Part shown: piece after piece, positions 34,042 through 44,297 of the stretch
Layout: the number at the start of each line of letters is the position of its first letter
Numbering within the stretch: the stretch's first letter is position 1
NCBI GenBank assembly: GCA_028718525.1
Contig: JAQULP010000001.1
Location: 65,406 to 129,405 of the forward strand
Direction of reading: 5' to 3'
Length of the DNA stretch: 64,000 nt
DNA from: Sulfuricurvum sp.
GTDB taxonomy: Bacteria; Campylobacterota; Campylobacteria; Campylobacterales; Sulfurimonadaceae
Notes under the pieces: model-generated
Databases searched by the model: none
What the model was told of the DNA's origin: nothing
Seen by the model: only the letters and a program-made list of their open reading frames with translations
Translations under genes and position numbers: made by a program

Positions 34042-37000
34042 TAGATACTTCCTATCGTATGAAGTGCCGCGACAGAAACCGCTAATTGGTATAATATTGA
34101 CGTTACATCTTTCGCCATTTGAATACCGCTTATTGTACTAATGCGCATCGGTACTACGATGATATCACCCGGTCCGACTTGTGTTGATGAACTGAAGAAA
34201 AATCCTTTACCGGCGCTTTGAGCTTCACCGTTAGCATGAACCACAAAAACATTACTGCTATCAGCACTCTCTTTCATTCCACCTGCTTTATCAATGTATT
34301 CATCAATATCAAAGCCTGCATGATAAATTACGGAATTTGGATTGAGTACTTCTCCTTGAACCACGACGCTGTCTTCTCGTTCAGGAACATAAAGGGCATC
34401 TCCATTTTTGAGCAGGACATTTGACGCACTCTGACTCAATTCTGTGAGATCACCTTGCAAATTAATCGCTAAACGCCCCGCAAACTCTGTTTTCAATACT
34501 TCTTCTTTGAGTGTAGAAATCATTCCAAACAGCTGTGATTTATCCGATTGAACCTGACCTGCTTGCGTCGGTTGGGCACTGCTGTACAAAATACGTTCTT
34601 CCATCTCTTTAATCTGTCGCTGAGCACCCTCTTGCTGCCGTTTTTTTAACTCTTCACGTGTAAATACCGCTGCAGGCAAATACGCTGCATCCGTAAAGCC
34701 GCCGGCACGCTGGATCAAATCGGATAGACGGTCCCCTTCTTCAATCGTATATTCCCCTGGATACTTGACTTTTCCCAATATTTTTGCCGTTTTACGCTCA
34801 AACCATTTTGGTATTTTAAAGACCGTAATTTCATCGTACCCCATTAAACGAGGAGAGTTATCAGACATTGCCTCTTTTGAAGTAATTTCAATAACATTCC
34901 GGGTTCGTTCACCCTTCACGATACTGTAGCGAATAAGCTCAATTTTGTCCAAACTTGCTCTGTCCGTCATGCCTCCCGCTGCCAATAAGATATCTTTGAG
35001 CGTTGTTTTATTCTCATCAATTTTAAATGAACCCGGTTTATAGACCTCCCCATTGACCGTTACGGATGAACGGGTACTCAATTCATCAATATTATAAATG
35101 CTTACAATATCTTTGTCTTTAATTATAAATGTGGCAGCTTCGTTGTCCAAATCTTTCAACGAGACAAAATAATCCTGTGTAACAAATTTGATACCCTCTT
35201 CGGATACCGTGCGTGTCACACGTGCACGATCTAAAAATGCATATTTGGTAAGTCCACCTGCAGCCATTACCATATCTTTGAGGGTTGTTGCTTCTGATAT
35301 CGGATACGTCCCACCTTTATATACTTCTCCATCAACTGTTGCCATTTTCATAGGGTTAGTTGTGAAATAACCGATCGTACGAATATCATCAAACTCTTTA
35401 AGCGGCAATGTTGTCTCTTTTGTCGTGTCAACAACCCGCACTTTCATACTCATGGCTTCAGAATCAGGTGAAACAATTGTCACTTTGGTACGATCAATCG
35501 GGCAGATAGTTCCTACAGCCGTTAGAAGGCCTTCAAATGTCATATTGTTAAAAAATTTATACTCTCCGGGACGTGCAATACATTCTCCTGATATCTTTAC
35601 AATCGAAGAGGGAGTTACCGTTGTACGGTTAAGGATGTAAAGATCATCACGGCTATGTAGTTTAATCTTCTCTTTTCCTGCTAGCACCTTTGCCAATGAA
35701 AATCCGATTACCTCCTCTTTGAGGTTGCTATGCACCCGCTTAATCAAGGCATAATCAAAATGGGTATTTTCCAAAAATACACCGCGCAATGTGTTTTGGG
35801 CAATTTCCCGTTTAAAGAACTCACCTAAATCCATCCCTTCTTTCTCAAGAGGCCAAAATCCCGGTTTAACAATATTTCCATGAAGAATGACGCCTCGAAG
35901 GTTGCTTTTGTCCAAATCATGCACATATACAGTGTCTTGATCTTGTGCGACCATTTTATTTGCTTCTACCAAAGAGATATTAAGGACTCGTATACGTTCA
36001 TGCGCTTCATAACGGGTAATACGAATATCATTTTTATTGGCTTCAGCGCTAATTCCGCCGGCATATGCGATTAATTCACCAATTGTCGTATTGGGTTTAG
36101 CCTCATAAATTGCAGGACGTTTTACATCACCATCGATAATTACACTTTTACCCTGTACTGGTACCACGATCACATCCCCCGCTTGTAGGAGAGTGTCTTT
36201 ACGACTGTTACCACGGATAATCGTGTATAAATCGATGTTCTGGTAAACTTTCCCACCACGTTTCAGGATAACGGTACGCATTGAACCATTTTTTGAGAGC
36301 CCTCCGGCAGCAATTAATGCCTCTTTTATTGTAGAAAATGAACTGATATTATAGAGCCCAGGTGTAGCAACCTCACCTGCCAAGGTGACCTGAATCGTTG
36401 AGAACTGAGTAATATTCACCGTTACCCCAACATTCGGAAATGCAGCCATTAATGCATCGCTAATCGTCTTTTTTGCTTCACTAAAACTAAGACCTGCAAT
36501 ATGGAGCGGTCCAAACGAAGGAATAACAATATTGCCCTCTTTATCCACCGTTAAACTCATATTATCACTTTTTGGTCCGTACAAAATGACAGACAGTACA
36601 TCCTTGGGTACTAATTTGTACTGATCCGGAACCGGTAGTGATGACAAATCCATCCCATTTTTATTGGAGAAGAATTCAAACCCGTAACGACTTAAACTAG
36701 AGCTCTGAGCTTTAATCTGTCGTGCAAGGAGTCGCTTTGCATAGGCGCTATTACTCTCAATCGTTAATGGCGATCCATAAAGAGGATTTACATCCGAATT
36801 AACCAAAACCTCCGGTTGAGATTCTTTTGCATCAGAGTTTTTCCCATCATTTACGACAGTTTTCTCATCCAGTGCTTTTTTACTATCGATTTTATTCACC
36901 GGTTGTTCTGATGTTGCACTTGTTGATACAGATGCGGATGTGGTTTGGTTCACTTTTTGAAGTACCTGCGCTTCACTCACCCCTCTTTGGGCCATTGCTT

Positions 37001-37139
37001 GCTGGGCCTGCGGTGAATCAAGCAATGCCGGATTTGCTTTTATTGCTGAAATGATCGATGCGTTCGAACCTCCCCCTAAATCTTCTGCATTGAGCGAAAC
37101 AACTATAATCGCCAGCAGTGCTACTATCCATCTGATCAT
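34041..37139 (-). CDS. Wza-family polysaccharide export protein with many SLBB repeats
   Basis: 1032 residues from the ATG at 37139 (AAGGAG upstream); signal peptide MIRWIVALLAIIVVSLNAED. A polysaccharide export (PES) domain near residue 175 (YKLVPKDVLSVILYG) is followed by about eight SLBB-like units with the pattern V.G.V..PG.Y, e.g. LAGEVATPGLYNI, ISGECIARPGEYKF, VNGEVYKPGSFKI. E. coli Wza has about 379 residues, so this is far longer than usual, like other bacterial SLBB giants. It should form the outer-membrane or periplasmic channel for the polymer. Confidence 0.85.
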   Translation of the reverse strand: MIRWIVALLAIIVVSLNAEDLGGGSNASIISAIKANPALLDSPQAQQAMAQRGVSEAQVLQKVNQTTSASVSTSATSEQPVNKIDSKKALDEKTVVNDGKNSDAKESQPEVLVNSDVNPLYGSPLTIESNSAYAKRLLARQIKAQSSSLSRYGFEFFSNKNGMDLSSLPVPDQYKLVPKDVLSVILYGPKSDNMSLTVDKEGNIVIPSFGPLHIAGLSFSEAKKTISDALMAAFPNVGVTVNITQFSTIQVTLAGEVATPGLYNISSFSTIKEALIAAGGLSKNGSMRTVILKRGGKVYQNIDLYTIIRGNSRKDTLLQAGDVIVVPVQGKSVIIDGDVKRPAIYEAKPNTTIGELIAYAGGISAEANKNDIRITRYEAHERIRVLNISLVEANKMVAQDQDTVYVHDLDKSNLRGVILHGNIVKPGFWPLEKEGMDLGEFFKREIAQNTLRGVFLENTHFDYALIKRVHSNLKEEVIGFSLAKVLAGKEKIKLHSRDDLYILNRTTVTPSSIVKISGECIARPGEYKFFNNMTFEGLLTAVGTICPIDRTKVTIVSPDSEAMSMKVRVVDTTKETTLPLKEFDDIRTIGYFTTNPMKMATVDGEVYKGGTYPISEATTLKDMVMAAGGLTKYAFLDRARVTRTVSEEGIKFVTQDYFVSLKDLDNEAATFIIKDKDIVSIYNIDELSTRSSVTVNGEVYKPGSFKIDENKTTLKDILLAAGGMTDRASLDKIELIRYSIVKGERTRNVIEITSKEAMSDNSPRLMGYDEITVFKIPKWFERKTAKILGKVKYPGEYTIEEGDRLSDLIQRAGGFTDAAYLPAAVFTREELKKRQQEGAQRQIKEMEERILYSSAQPTQAGQVQSDKSQLFGMISTLKEEVLKTEFAGRLAINLQGDLTELSQSASNVLLKNGDALYVPEREDSVVVQGEVLNPNSVIYHAGFDIDEYIDKAGGMKESADSSNVFVVHANGEAQSAGKGFFFSSSTQVGPGDIIVVPMRISTISGIQMAKDVTSILYQLAVSVAALHTIGSI

Positions 37140-37168
37140 CAATGAACTCCTTTTCCAGATATATTTTT

Positions 37169-37768
37169 TTACGATGAGTGTTGGTATCCCATTAGACGGT
37201 CGACTTCGGCCTTGGCTTCGCGCCACGCTATTTTCGGATTCAGCCCCGATGCAATCTTTTCATCCGTCCGACTTACAAGCTGTGCTTGAACAAAACGGCT
37301 GCGCGGATCATCCTCGCGACTTCGCTTCACGCGCTCAACGGATGGGATATCTGCCATGGCCAGCCTTCTGAGCCACTGACTTTTGTAGAGCGGATTGGCA
37401 GAGTGATAACACCCTATGGCATCTAGATTGTACCCTCTTCTACGTATATGAGAGCTGAGCAACAGCGCTCCAACATATATATTAACTTCAGGATCAAGAA
37501 GTGCTTTTTGGGTTACACCGATTTTAGATAAGCGTTTCAAATGAATAGAATTGATTTGCATTATTCCAATGTCAACAGTTCCGTTTTTATTTTTATTCAT
37601 CGCATGTGGGTTAAGTGAGCTTTCAATCGTAGCAATTCGCTTCAACAGAGATGGTTCAATGCTAAAATCAGCCCCAGCACGTTCAAACAATAAATCATAG
37701 TTCGCTTCTGCATATAAAATTTCAGCACCTAAAATAATCAATATTAAAAATCGAAACACTATCCCCAT
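37169..37768 (-). CDS. Lytic transglycosylase (SLT domain)
   Basis: 199 residues. Signal peptide at the start, then the SLT motif IATIESSLNPHAMN with the catalytic glutamate, GIMQINSIHL and IGCYHSAN. It cleaves peptidoglycan glycan strands and may open the wall for the export machinery encoded next to it. A GTG start nine bases downstream has better ribosome-site spacing. It is separated by 29 bases from the wza-like gene. Confidence 0.85.
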   Translation of the reverse strand: MGIVFRFLILIILGAEILYAEANYDLLFERAGADFSIEPSLLKRIATIESSLNPHAMNKNKNGTVDIGIMQINSIHLKRLSKIGVTQKALLDPEVNIYVGALLLSSHIRRRGYNLDAIGCYHSANPLYKSQWLRRLAMADIPSVERVKRSREDDPRSRFVQAQLVSRTDEKIASGLNPKIAWREAKAEVDRLMGYQHSS

Positions 37769-37879
37769 ATCCTTCTTTATTTTACATTTGAATAATTAAT
37801 GATTTAATAGTGTAGACCTCACCTACCATATATAGAATATCTGTTACTGATAGATTTTTTTTGATTCTCCACAAAATTA

Positions 37880-39196
37880 TTAATACGCACCTTCTCTGAA
37901 TAAAACAACTTTAACGGTTTTAAGTAATATGATGATATCAAGCCATATTGACCAATTGACTACATACCATTTATCAATTGAAACTCGAAAATCATAATCT
38001 GTGTCACTTCGCCCACTTACTTGCCAAAGTCCGGTTATACCAGGTTTAACCATATAATAATATTCTGCATTATCTTTATAATAATTATCTAATTCTTGCT
38101 GTATAACCGGTCTCGGCCCAACAAAATTCATCTCACCTTTTAAGACGTTAAAAATTTGCGGCAATTCATCTAATGATGTTTTTCTTAATATGGCACCTAT
38201 CTTGGTAACTCTAGGATCATCTTTTAATTTAAAATTAGTTTCCCATTCTCGTCTTATATTATCATCTTCAGCTAAAAGTTTATTAAGTCGCTCTTGTGCA
38301 TCACTAAACATACTTCGAAATTTTAATGTAGGGATAATTGCTCCATTTTTACCAATGCGATTATGTGCAAAAAAGACAGGACCTTCAGATTCTCTTTTTA
38401 TCAGAAAAGCTAAAATTGCAATAAGAGGAAGCAATACAGGAAGTAAAAATAAAGCTAATGCATAGTTAAATATTTGTTGAAGAAAAAGTCGAAATCTACT
38501 TTGTAACCGATTTTGCAATACAATAAGATTTGTTCTTGTATTTGAAAGTTCATAGATTTTGGAATTCACCATATTATAATCATTCAGGAGCGGGACAAAA
38601 ATAACCTCACTATTTTTTCTTATTTCAGTATCGATAATATTTTTAAATTCATCTACTTCCAAATCTTGTGAATTGACAAAAACTGTTTTAGCATTCTCTC
38701 TCGAATCAATATATCCAAGATAAGGATTATTAAAAATCTCATTATTTATTAATTTATTTTTACTATATATTTTTACCTCTCTCTGCCAAAGACCGAATTG
38801 ATATAACTTTTTTTTCAAAATATTTTTAAATAATGGAATAAAAAAAGTAAGATACATGAATACTAAAAATATTGTCAACACCGAATAATGATCAGTATGC
38901 TTTGTAAAAGCTAAAAGAGTAAAAACAAGTAAAAATGACAGCCCAAATGACTTAATAATTAGCCTACTTTCATGCCAAAAGTCATATCGTTGAGTATAAA
39001 CACCATCATAAAACAAAGTAGCTAAAACAATAATATAGATCAACGGATCACTTGTATACCCATATAAATCTGATATTGGAGTAAACTTAACGATATTATC
39101 AAAAAATACCCTCGTATAAAATGCCAAAACTATACTTATATAAACTGCAAGCAGATCAAATGAAATTAATATAAGACGAGACAGATTATTCTTCAT
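37880..39196 (-). CDS. Undecaprenyl-phosphate sugar phosphotransferase (WbaP/WcaJ family)
   Basis: 438 residues: four or five N-terminal membrane helices, a soluble middle, another membrane segment (LALFLLPVLLPLIAILAFLI) and the bacterial sugar transferase domain with KFRSMFSDA, RKTSLDELPQIFNVLKGEM and FVGPRPV. It starts chain assembly by moving a sugar phosphate (galactose, glucose or a relative) to undecaprenyl phosphate in the inner membrane. Which sugar is used cannot be told. The C-terminal motifs are complete. Confidence 0.9.
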   Translation of the reverse strand: MKNNLSRLILISFDLLAVYISIVLAFYTRVFFDNIVKFTPISDLYGYTSDPLIYIIVLATLFYDGVYTQRYDFWHESRLIIKSFGLSFLLVFTLLAFTKHTDHYSVLTIFLVFMYLTFFIPLFKNILKKKLYQFGLWQREVKIYSKNKLINNEIFNNPYLGYIDSRENAKTVFVNSQDLEVDEFKNIIDTEIRKNSEVIFVPLLNDYNMVNSKIYELSNTRTNLIVLQNRLQSRFRLFLQQIFNYALALFLLPVLLPLIAILAFLIKRESEGPVFFAHNRIGKNGAIIPTLKFRSMFSDAQERLNKLLAEDDNIRREWETNFKLKDDPRVTKIGAILRKTSLDELPQIFNVLKGEMNFVGPRPVIQQELDNYYKDNAEYYYMVKPGITGLWQVSGRSDTDYDFRVSIDKWYVVNWSIWLDIIILLKTVKVVLFREGAY

Positions 39197-39249
39197 GAAT
39201 AAAAACCTTCATTTTTTGTTATTTTAGTGTATTTTTCTATTGATGTTGT

Positions 39250-40173
39250 TTAAAAAGTGCGTTTTTTCCACCATCTATTGTGCATACTGGTTTTTTTAAT
39301 GAGCCATAAAGGTAGTTTCTCATACATTTGCCCAAACTTATATCCTAGATATTTCATACCATTTCGAATAAACCATTCAGGAAGTAAATACCATGCATTA
39401 TTTTCAAATAAAAATTTAACTTCAGATTTAATATATCTGATTCCTTCGCCCTCGGCTTTACCAAATTCTTTAAGTATCCAATTTTCACATTGATGAAAGA
39501 CACCGATATCGAAATATCTTTTAAATTCTTCCATAACAGTGTAACTATGTGAGTGATAAACCTTTGCATTCGCTTGATAAGCTATACTATAGCCGCATAG
39601 CATTAATTTACCACCGGCATATATATCTTCTCCAAGTATTAGACCATCTTTAAACCAACCTATACTTTCTAATGCACTTTTTCGGTACGCTGCAAAACTA
39701 TCAGATAAAAATGGTGTTTTAAGTCCAAATTTTTTTATATCATCTTTGTTTCTTATATAAGAATTTTCTCCATAATTAAACATTCGCAAGTGTTTTCCAA
39801 AAAGATTTGTTGTTTCATAACTGAGTTGTCTTCCATATGAAGCACCTACATTTTCATCTTTAAAAACATTCACTATATTTTCAATTGTATATTCGTTATA
39901 AGGCAGCGCATCTTGCGTTAAATATACAAGAATATCCCCTTTCGCAATTTGAGCTGCTTTTGCACGTGTACCACCATGGTCAAATTCACTTTGGGGTATA
40001 ACTATTATATTTTCCGTATACTGTTTTGCTATTTCTACGGTTTTATCATTAGATGTAGAATCTATGATAATCAATTCACAATCATTGATAGATTGAGCTT
40101 CCAATTTATCAAGTAATTTTGGAAGATAACCTTCCGCATTATATGATGGGATAATCACTGATATTTTAAGCAT
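39250..40173 (-). CDS. Family 2 glycosyltransferase, rhamnosyltransferase-like
   Basis: 307 residues. SVIIPSYNAEGYLPKLL and CELIIIDSTSNDKT form the nucleotide-sugar binding site. SEFDHGGTRAKAAQIAKG and YLTQDA are typical of rhamnosyltransferases that use dTDP-L-rhamnose, in agreement with rfbABCD in the same locus. GEDIYAGGKLMLCGY may hold the catalytic base. Donor specificity is inferred. Confidence 0.82.
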   Translation of the reverse strand: MLKISVIIPSYNAEGYLPKLLDKLEAQSINDCELIIIDSTSNDKTVEIAKQYTENIIVIPQSEFDHGGTRAKAAQIAKGDILVYLTQDALPYNEYTIENIVNVFKDENVGASYGRQLSYETTNLFGKHLRMFNYGENSYIRNKDDIKKFGLKTPFLSDSFAAYRKSALESIGWFKDGLILGEDIYAGGKLMLCGYSIAYQANAKVYHSHSYTVMEEFKRYFDIGVFHQCENWILKEFGKAEGEGIRYIKSEVKFLFENNAWYLLPEWFIRNGMKYLGYKFGQMYEKLPLWLIKKTSMHNRWWKKRTF

Positions 40174-41290
40174 TAACTAAATCCTCATAAACCTTTTTTA
40201 ATTTTTTTGCTGCTTTTTCCCAACTAAATTCTCTGAGTATTGTTAGCCGTAATTCATGATCAAAGTTCTGATTGTACATTTGTTTAATTGTATTTGCATT
40301 CAGCTTATCGGGATCAATATATAATATCGAATCAGAGTCAAACATGTTATTTGTCGAACTGTACTGGGTAGTAATAACATTCATTCCGCATGCCAATGCT
40401 TCTAAATCTACCAATGGTGAAACTTCTACGTAGCTCGGTAAGATATTTAATCTTGAGCTTCTCATTTTATCAATAAGCTGTTCATATGGAAGTCCATTCA
40501 AGAATGTCACATTTTGTAATTCATTAACTTTACTTATAAAATCATTGTAGTAACTCAAATTATTTTGGTTTATTTTTCCAATAAATGTGATATTAAAAGG
40601 CAAATTCTTTGCGATTTCTAATAAATGCATTTGATTTTTTCTTGGTTCAATCCTTGCAACACATAAAACATCTTTCTTTAATTTGTAATCCGGCTCGGGT
40701 GCAAATAATTCTGTATTAATTCCATTAGGAACTATCACACATTTTTTCAACTCTATATTGATCTTTAGATCTCTATTAATCACATCCAGCTCATAATCTG
40801 ACAATAAAAGTACTTTATTGACCTTACTTAATATGAATCTTTGCTGGTCACTATAGGAAACAGATTGATACATCAAATATTTTACTTTTTTATTGATTGT
40901 AGTCGAATATTTTGCAATCCTAATAATATTTTTTAATAATTCAATAAAATTGATATTGGGAATTACTTTGTATATAACTCTTATAAATTTACTTTGTAAA
41001 GATTTATTTATCTTCAGTAGTTGTTTCATATCATGATGAATAGTACTTACAACAATATAAGGCTTTTTAGTATTGTCTAAAATATATTTTATTTGAATAA
41101 ATGTTTCTAACGGTCTATCAAGATTAATTAAGTGATAGACATCATAATTCAACTCAAAACTATCAAAATCAGTAGTTATATCAACAATACAATTCAGTTT
41201 AATTAGTTCATCAATATATGCCTTCGTTTGAATGGTATCTCCGCCCGGTTTTGTAAAGAAATCATATCTTACACAAAATAATATTTTCAT
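40166..41290 (-). CDS. Family 4 (GT-B) glycosyltransferase
   Basis: 374 residues. The C-terminal half has CVARIEPRKNQMHLLEIAK, then LPSYVEVSPLVDLEALACGMNVITT with the EX7E-type region of GT4 enzymes. It overlaps the upstream gene by 29 bases and the downstream gene by 8. It adds one sugar of the repeat unit at the cytoplasmic membrane face; donor unknown. Confidence 0.85.
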   Translation of the reverse strand: MKILFCVRYDFFTKPGGDTIQTKAYIDELIKLNCIVDITTDFDSFELNYDVYHLINLDRPLETFIQIKYILDNTKKPYIVVSTIHHDMKQLLKINKSLQSKFIRVIYKVIPNINFIELLKNIIRIAKYSTTINKKVKYLMYQSVSYSDQQRFILSKVNKVLLLSDYELDVINRDLKINIELKKCVIVPNGINTELFAPEPDYKLKKDVLCVARIEPRKNQMHLLEIAKNLPFNITFIGKINQNNLSYYNDFISKVNELQNVTFLNGLPYEQLIDKMRSSRLNILPSYVEVSPLVDLEALACGMNVITTQYSSTNNMFDSDSILYIDPDKLNANTIKQMYNQNFDHELRLTILREFSWEKAAKKLKKVYEDLVNA

Positions 41291-42500
41291 TTTTCTTTTT
41301 CCTTAACAAATATCCATAATAAAACCATAGTAATACCATAGCCTTATATGTAGTGAATATATCAATAAACAATGCAGTTATTACAATTGTTATAATATAG
41401 CTTTTCATTATAAAATCATCACTCGTTTGTTTATATATAAGATACATAATATAAAGAAATAAACTTAGCCCGATAATACCTGTTTCTACAAACAATCTTA
41501 CATAATTACCATCCACAGCTGCTGCGGCGAATGAAGGACCGACCCCGATCATTGTGGACACAGGCGTACTAATTGTCATTCCAATTAATATGACCCATCT
41601 TGTAAATCTAATTAATGTGCTTGAGTCTCCTTCCATTGCTAAAATTGTAGTCAGCTTATTTCCATATGTCATATCGAAATAATATTCTCTGTCTATATTG
41701 TATTGAAACGACTCAACAAGTTCTATTAGTGACTCATAGGTTGAAATATTTAAAATACTTAGATACCTTTCAATAATATCTAGATTTACAAAGGAAATTG
41801 TCACAATCATTATCAAAAGTACTAAGAAAATCAATAGTATTTTTTTTAGAGTAAGTTTTTTAAAGGCAACGATGATAAAAATCAATAATACCGCAAAGGT
41901 TGTTATCCTAGATTGTGTCAATAATAATATCAAGAATGAAGCAAATAAATAGATTTTATTCTCAAAATATATATATGAATAAAAAATAGCAAATGCTATT
42001 AAAGCTGCCAATTCCCAGGGACCACCTGTATTTGCAATTGCTCGATTCCCTCCAAACTGACTGACAACCGGTATGACGTTTAATGCTTGTAATACCACCA
42101 ATGATAATGCATAGATAATATACGATTTCATTAAAAAATCTAAACTAAATGTTGTATTTGCTAAATAATATCCAATATAAAAGAAAATCATATACTCTAT
42201 AGTTCTCACAGAATATATCCAACCGGATAATAATGGCAAATGATACAAATAATTATTAATAAATACTGATATAAATCCAATTACTACAAATAGAAGAGTT
42301 AGCAGTATGACTTTATTATTTGTAGGAACATTTGTCTTTCTTAGATTAAATAAGATCAATATAAGTAAAAAAAATATCAGAATGTCATCGATTCGAATAC
42401 CGCTACCTTCTAAGGGAATTAAATTTATTTTAAATGAAAAAATTGCAAATACAAAAATGAAAGCCGTAAGATAGTATGTAACTATCTGATTCAATTTCAT
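41262..42500 (-). CDS. Wzy-like O-antigen/polysaccharide polymerase
   Basis: 412 residues with about ten to eleven membrane segments and one large periplasmic loop (about 220-300). GVGPSFAAAAVDGNYVRLFVETGIIG matches the O-antigen ligase/polymerase pattern in which a glycine-rich loop precedes ETGIIG. Within a locus that also has Wzx and Wzz it is best called the polymerase. A ligase role is less likely but not excluded. Confidence 0.75.
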   Translation of the reverse strand: MKLNQIVTYYLTAFIFVFAIFSFKINLIPLEGSGIRIDDILIFFLLILILFNLRKTNVPTNNKVILLTLLFVVIGFISVFINNYLYHLPLLSGWIYSVRTIEYMIFFYIGYYLANTTFSLDFLMKSYIIYALSLVVLQALNVIPVVSQFGGNRAIANTGGPWELAALIAFAIFYSYIYFENKIYLFASFLILLLTQSRITTFAVLLIFIIVAFKKLTLKKILLIFLVLLIMIVTISFVNLDIIERYLSILNISTYESLIELVESFQYNIDREYYFDMTYGNKLTTILAMEGDSSTLIRFTRWVILIGMTISTPVSTMIGVGPSFAAAAVDGNYVRLFVETGIIGLSLFLYIMYLIYKQTSDDFIMKSYIITIVITALFIDIFTTYKAMVLLWFYYGYLLRKKKNENIILCKI

Positions 42501-43189
42501 TTTATTTTCTTGATTATTCTAGCAGGATTGCCAACTGCAACACTAAATCGTTCTATAGATCTCGTGACCACTGATCCTGCACCGATAACACACCCTTCAC
42601 CTATTTCCACGCCGTCAAGTATAATAGCATTATTTCCTATCCAACAATTTTCATTAATTATAATTCCTTTTCGATCAACACCTTGTTCAGATATTGATAA
42701 TTTTTCATCATTGAATTTGTGGTTTTCAGCAATAAATTGAACATTGGCTCCAATTTGATTACCTGATTTGATATGTAAAAGTCCAGCAGCACCTAATATC
42801 GCATTTGGTCCAATATAAACATTTGAATCAATAATTATCCCTTCACCTAAATTAGATAAATCGCTGGTAATTTGTAGCCATGCATTTTCACGTATAGTCA
42901 CTCTATCTCCAAAGACAACACCTTTTTTTGATAAACAGTTAATATACCCATTATCTGCAATATAGCAATTTCTACCAACGGATAATCTATTCTTAAATAA
43001 AACCTTAGTGTTTGATCCCACAAGGAAGATTCCATCACATTTTTTCAGTCTGATTTTGTAATAAGGATATTTAATAATTCCAGGGAATATTTTGTAAATA
43101 ATATATTTAAATATATCACTTCCAGATACTTCAGTCAAATCAACTTTTTTTCCAAGATGGTTAAGAATTTTCATAAATATCTTAGTCAT
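42497..43189 (-). CDS. Left-handed beta-helix acyltransferase
   Basis: 230 residues. Hexapeptide repeats run from about residue 55 to the end, with NCWIGNNAIILDGVEIGEGCVIGAGSVVTR being characteristic of sugar O-acetyltransferases (WcaF/NodL type) and a histidine in AENHKFND. It probably acetylates a sugar of the repeat unit. It overlaps both neighbours by a few bases. Confidence 0.82.
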   Translation of the reverse strand: MTKIFMKILNHLGKKVDLTEVSGSDIFKYIIYKIFPGIIKYPYYKIRLKKCDGIFLVGSNTKVLFKNRLSVGRNCYIADNGYINCLSKKGVVFGDRVTIRENAWLQITSDLSNLGEGIIIDSNVYIGPNAILGAAGLLHIKSGNQIGANVQFIAENHKFNDEKLSISEQGVDRKGIIINENCWIGNNAIILDGVEIGEGCVIGAGSVVTRSIERFSVAVGNPARIIKKIK

Positions 43190-44297
43190 TACCGAGCCTT
43201 AAAAGCCTATTTTTAAATTTTTCAAACCATGCTTCTTCACTCAGGTTCAATCTTATAGCATCATAATACATTGAAAAATCATTTATATTGTCTATTTTTT
43301 TTGTTAATTTTTCATATAAATCGTCTATATCATCCAATTTATATTTATCTTTTTCATGTACCAAATAAAATGCATCAATATCTGAGCTTAAGATTTGTTT
43401 TTTCAATGCCAATGCTTCTAATAACACCAGGCTTAACCCTTCAAATCGTGATGGCATTAAAATTAAATCACATCCTTGCATTTCTTGTGTTACACTATTA
43501 GTCCAACCTTCGGCGACGATTAAATCATTTTTCGATGACAATTTCAATATTTCCATATCAGGGCCATCCCCATAAAAATGAAATTTCATATTTTGTAAAT
43601 TTTTCTCATATTTAGTTACTACTTTTATTATCTGATCTTGCCCTTTATGACAAAATTGAATTCTTCCAAAAATTCCGACTTTATAATAATGATTCTTTTT
43701 TGATGTAAGAGGTATATTAATTTTTGGTATAGGATTTTCAATGGTAAATAAATTTTCTTGATTTGTTCCTCTTCTATACATTTCATCATGGGAACTTAAA
43801 GATACTACCACCAAATTATTATGAAAATTTACTAAAAAGGATTTCGCGATGAAGTCTCTAAGGCTTGCCAATAACTTGATTTTAAAGGATGATTCTCTCA
43901 ACATGTCTGTGAATGAAGTGGAATTGTGCAACCACGCGATATACTTTATTCCACATCTTTTTAACACACGCGAATAATTTATTCCAAATTCGATACCTGC
44001 CAAATTAACAATTGCAAAAGTAGGATTAACATTCTTAATCACTTCATAAGCAATTTGATATTGTTTATTATCAAAGTAAGAAGTTATAGATGGCATTTTT
44101 GTTACTTGATAACCATCGATTAATTTAATATTTTCCATCGCTACAAATTCATTCAACAACTCTTTATTATTAAAACTAATGGCAACGTAAATATCAAAAT
44201 AACCATCATTTACAAAATAATCTACCAATTTTCTTAAAGCTTTCTGCGCACCGCCAAAAGTATGTGAATCATCACAAAAAAGTAATCTTTGTTTCAT
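43182..44297 (-). CDS. Family 4 (GT-B) glycosyltransferase
   Basis: 371 residues. The N-terminus FCDDSHTFGGAQKALRKLV is the GGAQ acceptor-side motif; FGRIQFCHKGQDQIIKVV and MPSRFEGLSLVLLEALAL form the donor site with the E..LVLLE pair. It is a retaining sugar transferase acting at the cytoplasmic membrane face. Specific donor not identifiable. It overlaps the acetyltransferase gene by 8 bases. Confidence 0.85.
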   Translation of the reverse strand: MKQRLLFCDDSHTFGGAQKALRKLVDYFVNDGYFDIYVAISFNNKELLNEFVAMENIKLIDGYQVTKMPSITSYFDNKQYQIAYEVIKNVNPTFAIVNLAGIEFGINYSRVLKRCGIKYIAWLHNSTSFTDMLRESSFKIKLLASLRDFIAKSFLVNFHNNLVVVSLSSHDEMYRRGTNQENLFTIENPIPKINIPLTSKKNHYYKVGIFGRIQFCHKGQDQIIKVVTKYEKNLQNMKFHFYGDGPDMEILKLSSKNDLIVAEGWTNSVTQEMQGCDLILMPSRFEGLSLVLLEALALKKQILSSDIDAFYLVHEKDKYKLDDIDDLYEKLTKKIDNINDFSMYYDAIRLNLSEEAWFEKFKNRLLRLGND

